Origin: Ideonella dechloratans
GTDB lineage: Bacteria > Pseudomonadota > Gammaproteobacteria > Burkholderiales > Burkholderiaceae_C
Direction: 5' to 3'
Assembly: GCF_021049305.1 (NCBI RefSeq)
Contig: NZ_CP088081.1
Coordinates: 2,728,001 to 2,792,000, forward strand
DNA: 64,000 bases
Part shown: one piece after another, positions 61,570 through 64,000 of the stretch
Layout: every line of letters starts with the position of its first letter
How positions within the stretch are numbered: position 1 is the stretch's first letter
Program-made: the position numbers and the translations under genes
Notes under the pieces: generated by a model
Seen by the model: only the letters and a program-made list of their open reading frames with translations
Databases searched by the model: none
What the model was told of the DNA's origin: nothing

Positions 61570-62349
61570 TCATTGGGCGAAGCTGGCAGCCAGCGAGCCC
61601 AGCAGCAGGTTCCAGCCGTCGGCCAGCACGAAGAGCATGAGCTTGAACGGCAGGGCCACCAGCACCGGCGAGAGCATCATCATCCCCAGGCTCATCAGCA
61701 CGCTGGCGACGATCATGTCGATGATCAGGAAGGGCACGAAGATCAGGAAGCCGATCTGGAAGGCCGTCTTGAGCTCGCTGGTGACGAAGGCCGGCACGAT
61801 GACCTTGAAGGGCATGTCCTCGCCCTTGACCTTGGCGTCCACCTTGGCCAGCTTGGCGAACAGCTCCATGTCGGACTGGCGCGTCTGCTTGAGCATGAAG
61901 GCGCGCATCGGCACCTGGCCGCGCTGCAGCGCCTCGGTGAAGTCGATCTGGTTGGCCGAGTACGGCGCCCAGGCCTGCTCGTAGACCTTGTCCAGCGTCG
62001 GCGACATCACGAAGAAGGTCAGGAACAGCGACAGGCCCACCACCACCTGGTTGGGCGGCGCCGCCTGGGTGCCCATGGCCTGGCGCAGCAGGGACAGCAC
62101 GATGACGATGCGGGTGAAGCCCGTCATCAGCAGCAGCACCGCCGGCAGGAAGGACAGCGCGGTGAAGAACAGCAGGGTCTGGATGGGCACCGAGTAGCTG
62201 GTGCCGCTGCCGCCCTGCCCCACCATCAGGGGCAGCACGGGGCCGCTGGGCGGCGTCACCTGGGCGGCGGCGGGCAGGCACAGGGCCAGCAGGCCCAGGC
62301 CGGCCAGGCCCAGGCGCAGCGCCATGCGGCGACGTTCAGTGCTGGCCAT
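61570..62349 (-). CDS. fliP: Flagellar type III export protein FliP
   Basis: FliP is the main subunit of the export pore. The product is 259 residues. It has a cleavable signal peptide ([19 protein letters not shown]), then the conserved [40 protein letters not shown] and the C-terminal [18 protein letters not shown] 62349 is preceded by GGGAGG at 5 bases, which decides the start over an in-frame GTG 18 bases upstream. The start overlaps the end of fliO by 14 bases. Confidence 0.96.
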   Translation of the reverse strand: MASTERRRMALRLGLAGLGLLALCLPAAAQVTPPSGPVLPLMVGQGGSGTSYSVPIQTLLFFTALSFLPAVLLLMTGFTRIVIVLSLLRQAMGTQAAPPNQVVVGLSLFLTFFVMSPTLDKVYEQAWAPYSANQIDFTEALQRGQVPMRAFMLKQTRQSDMELFAKLAKVDAKVKGEDMPFKVIVPAFVTSELKTAFQIGFLIFVPFLIIDMIVASVLMSLGMMMLSPVLVALPFKLMLFVLADGWNLLLGSLAASFAQ

Positions 62350-62734
62350 CTTGGCCTCCCAGACCACCCACGCCGCCCGAGCCGCCCTGACGCGGCTGGC
62401 GCCAGCGCTGGATCAGCTGCTGCACGGTGACCGCCTGGGGCTGGGCCAGTTCGCCGGTGGGCAGGCTCAGCGGGGTGTCCAGCGTGTGCAGGGCGGTGAT
62501 GCGCTCGGCGCTCACGCCCAGCACCAGCCACTTGGCGCCGGTGCCCTGCCCCAGCTCCACCACCACCACCTTCTGCGAGGGCGACAGGGCCAGGCTGGAG
62601 ACGGTGCGCATCAGCCCGGGCTGGCCGGTGCCGGCGATGCCGCTGCGGCGCATCAGCCACAGGGCCAGCGGGATCAGCGCCACCACCAGCAGAAAGGCCA
62701 GCAGCGGCCAGAGGGAAGAGGTCATCGGGTTCAT
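62336..62734 (-). CDS. fliO: Flagellar biosynthesis protein FliO
   Basis: FliO is a small membrane protein that stabilises assembly of the FliP ring. The 132 residues have one transmembrane helix (about 8-28, [20 protein letters not shown]) and a cytoplasmic domain with the typical [20 protein letters not shown] and [13 protein letters not shown] pattern, then a Gly/Gln-rich tail. Start ATG 62734, or 62725 two residues beyond Asn-Pro. Conservation is low in this family, but position and pattern are clear. Confidence 0.93.
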   Translation of the reverse strand: MNPMTSSLWPLLAFLLVVALIPLALWLMRRSGIAGTGQPGLMRTVSSLALSPSQKVVVVELGQGTGAKWLVLGVSAERITALHTLDTPLSLPTGELAQPQAVTVQQLIQRWRQPRQGGSGGVGGLGGQDGQH

Positions 62735-62786
62735 GGCGAGGGGTGTCAGGCCGCGAGCGGGGTGCCGGGCAGCGTTCCGATTCGGT

Positions 62787-63236
62787 TCAGAGACGGCTCA
62801 GGCGGCGCATGCGCTCGCTGGGCGTGACGATGTCGGTCAGACGGATGCCGAACTTGTCGTTGACCACCACCACCTCGCCCTGGGCGATCAGGAAGCCGTT
62901 GACCAGCACGTCCATCGGCTCACCGGCCAGTGCGTCGAGCTCGACCACCGAGCCCTGGGCCAGCTGCAGGATGTTCTTGATCGGGATGCGGGTGCGGCCG
63001 AGCTCCACGGTCAGCTGGACGGGGATGTCCAGGATCATGTTGATGTCGTTGCCGGCACCGGCCCCCGCGGTGGAGGGCGTGAAGTTGGTGAAGGCCGCGG
63101 GCGCCACCTGCTCGGGGGCCGCGCTGACCTCGCTGGCGACGTCGCCGCCGGCGCCCTTGGACTCGGCCAGGGCCGCGGCCCAGGCATCGGCCATGTCGTC
63201 CTGCTCGGACGGGTTGCTTGCTTCTTCAGCCGACAT
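62787..63236 (-). CDS. fliN: Flagellar motor switch protein FliN
   Basis: FliN forms the lower C ring and, with FliM, sets rotation direction and docks export complexes. The 149 residues have an acidic, variable N-terminus (SAEEASNPSEQDDMADAWAA) and the conserved SpoA domain (about 70-145; VQLTVELGRTRIPIKNILQL, SVVELDALAGEPMDVLVNG, AQGEVVVVNDKFGIRLTDIV). The start overlaps the fliM end by 11 bases. It lies 52 bases upstream of fliO. Confidence 0.97.
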   Translation of the reverse strand: MSAEEASNPSEQDDMADAWAAALAESKGAGGDVASEVSAAPEQVAPAAFTNFTPSTAGAGAGNDINMILDIPVQLTVELGRTRIPIKNILQLAQGSVVELDALAGEPMDVLVNGFLIAQGEVVVVNDKFGIRLTDIVTPSERMRRLSRL

Positions 63237-64000
63237 TGTGATCTCCCAGCCAGCCCAGGTTGGAGCCGGTCAGCAAACGTTCGATCTTGATGGCGTAGTG
63301 CCCGTTGGAGGTGCCGTAGTGCGCGTCGAACACGGGCACGCCGTCCACCTTGGCCTGGATCTGAGGCTCCAGGTCCAGCTCGATGAAGTCGCCGGGCTTG
63401 AGGGCCAGCAGCTGCTCCACCGTGGCCGGAGCCGTGCCCAGTTCGGCCACCAGATCCACCTCGGCCGCCTGGATCTGCTGCTTGAGCAGCTTGACCCAGC
63501 GGTGGTCCACCTCGACGGAGTCGCCCTGCATGGACGAATACAGCACGTCGCGGATGGGCTCCAGCGTCGAGTAGGGAATGCAGAAGTGCACCGAGCCCGA
63601 GGTCTCGCCGATCTCCAGCGTGAAGCTGGTGGCGACGATGATCTCGCTGGGCGTGGCGACGTTGGCGAACTGGGGCTGCATCTCCGAGCGCTGGTAGTCC
63701 AGCTCCAGCGGGTAGATGCCGCGCCAGGCGCGCTTGTATTCCTCGGCGATGCAGGCCACCAGGCGCTCGATCACGCGCTGCTCGGTGGCCGAGAAGTCGC
63801 GGCCCTCGATGCGGGTGTGGAACTTGCCCGAGCCGCCGAACAGCGAATCGATGACTGCGAAGACGATGCTCGGGTCGCAGACGATCAGGCCCGAGCCGCG
63901 CAGCGGCCGCACCTGCATGATGTTGAAGTTGGTCGGGACGACGATCTCGCGCAGGAAGGCGCTGTACTTCTGCACCTTGATGCCGCCGATGGAGACCTCG
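63226..64000 (-). CDS. fliM: Flagellar motor switch protein FliM, C-terminal part (5' end outside window)
   Basis: FliM receives CheY-phosphate and links it to the rotor. About 258 residues are present. The frame is open to the last base, so the N-terminal CheY-binding segment is missing. The part seen begins EVSIGGIKVQKYSAFLREIV and contains VPTNFNIMQVRPLRGSGLIV, FGGSGKFHTRIEGRDFSATE, then the C-terminal SpoA-like domain (LKPGDFIELDLEPQIQAKVD). It overlaps fliN by 11 bases and opens the fliMNOPQR series. Confidence 0.96.
   Translation of the reverse strand, partial: EVSIGGIKVQKYSAFLREIVVPTNFNIMQVRPLRGSGLIVCDPSIVFAVIDSLFGGSGKFHTRIEGRDFSATEQRVIERLVACIAEEYKRAWRGIYPLELDYQRSEMQPQFANVATPSEIIVATSFTLEIGETSGSVHFCIPYSTLEPIRDVLYSSMQGDSVEVDHRWVKLLKQQIQAAEVDLVAELGTAPATVEQLLALKPGDFIELDLEPQIQAKVDGVPVFDAHYGTSNGHYAIKIERLLTGSNLGWLGDHNVG

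Overview
The window is GC-rich (roughly 70 percent by eye). Its codon use, its TamA/TamB pair, its betaproteobacterial-style flagellar gene order and its CadR-type metal regulator point to a betaproteobacterium of the order Burkholderiales, perhaps close to Rubrivivax, Ideonella or Leptothrix. The genus is an inference. No rRNA, CRISPR array or intact prophage is present. One tRNA gene (Arg, anticodon CCT) lies at 8676-8750.

Positions 1-16018 hold housekeeping and envelope genes. They are an S9 serine peptidase (5' end cut by the window), a VWA/CoxE-like protein, the outer-membrane assembly pair tamA-tamB, tRNA-Arg, a CtpA-type periplasmic protease, a MoeB/ThiF-type adenylyltransferase, a LOG-family protein, arginase, an orphan lipoprotein, a DUF429 protein and an AsmA-like protein. 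Positions 16019-17981 form a visibly less GC-rich island. It has no intact recognisable gene, contains ORFs broken by a frameshift or by in-frame TGA codons, includes a terminase-small-subunit-like remnant, and carries a possible insertion-sequence end. It reads as decayed mobile DNA. Positions 17982-25037 carry YgiQ, an asparaginase, a His-rich secreted protein, and a PIB-type metal ATPase divergent from a CadR-like MerR regulator. The ATPase/regulator gap contains a MerR-type promoter with a 19-bp spacer.

Positions 25056-36351 are a signalling block: a GGDEF cyclase, an HPt plus REC-PAS-GGDEF-EAL pair, a PAS histidine kinase, a large multi-PAS HisKA_2 kinase paired with an ANTAR response regulator, and an HDOD protein. 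This block adjoins the flagellar genes, so control of motility and c-di-GMP is a reasonable inference.

Positions 36367-64000 are the flagellar cluster, mostly on the minus strand: flgBCDEFGHIJKL, divergent flgA-flgM-flgN, a chemoreceptor, fliA, a P-loop-less FlhG-like protein, flhF-flhA-flhB, a receiver-TPR protein whose phosphoacceptor Asp appears to be Glu, and fliR-Q-P-O-N-M (fliM cut by the window). A Tat-exported PhoD-family phosphatase with a candidate Pho box is inserted on the plus strand between flhB and the receiver-TPR gene. A convincing intrinsic terminator separates flgF from flgG, which splits the rod/hook operon.
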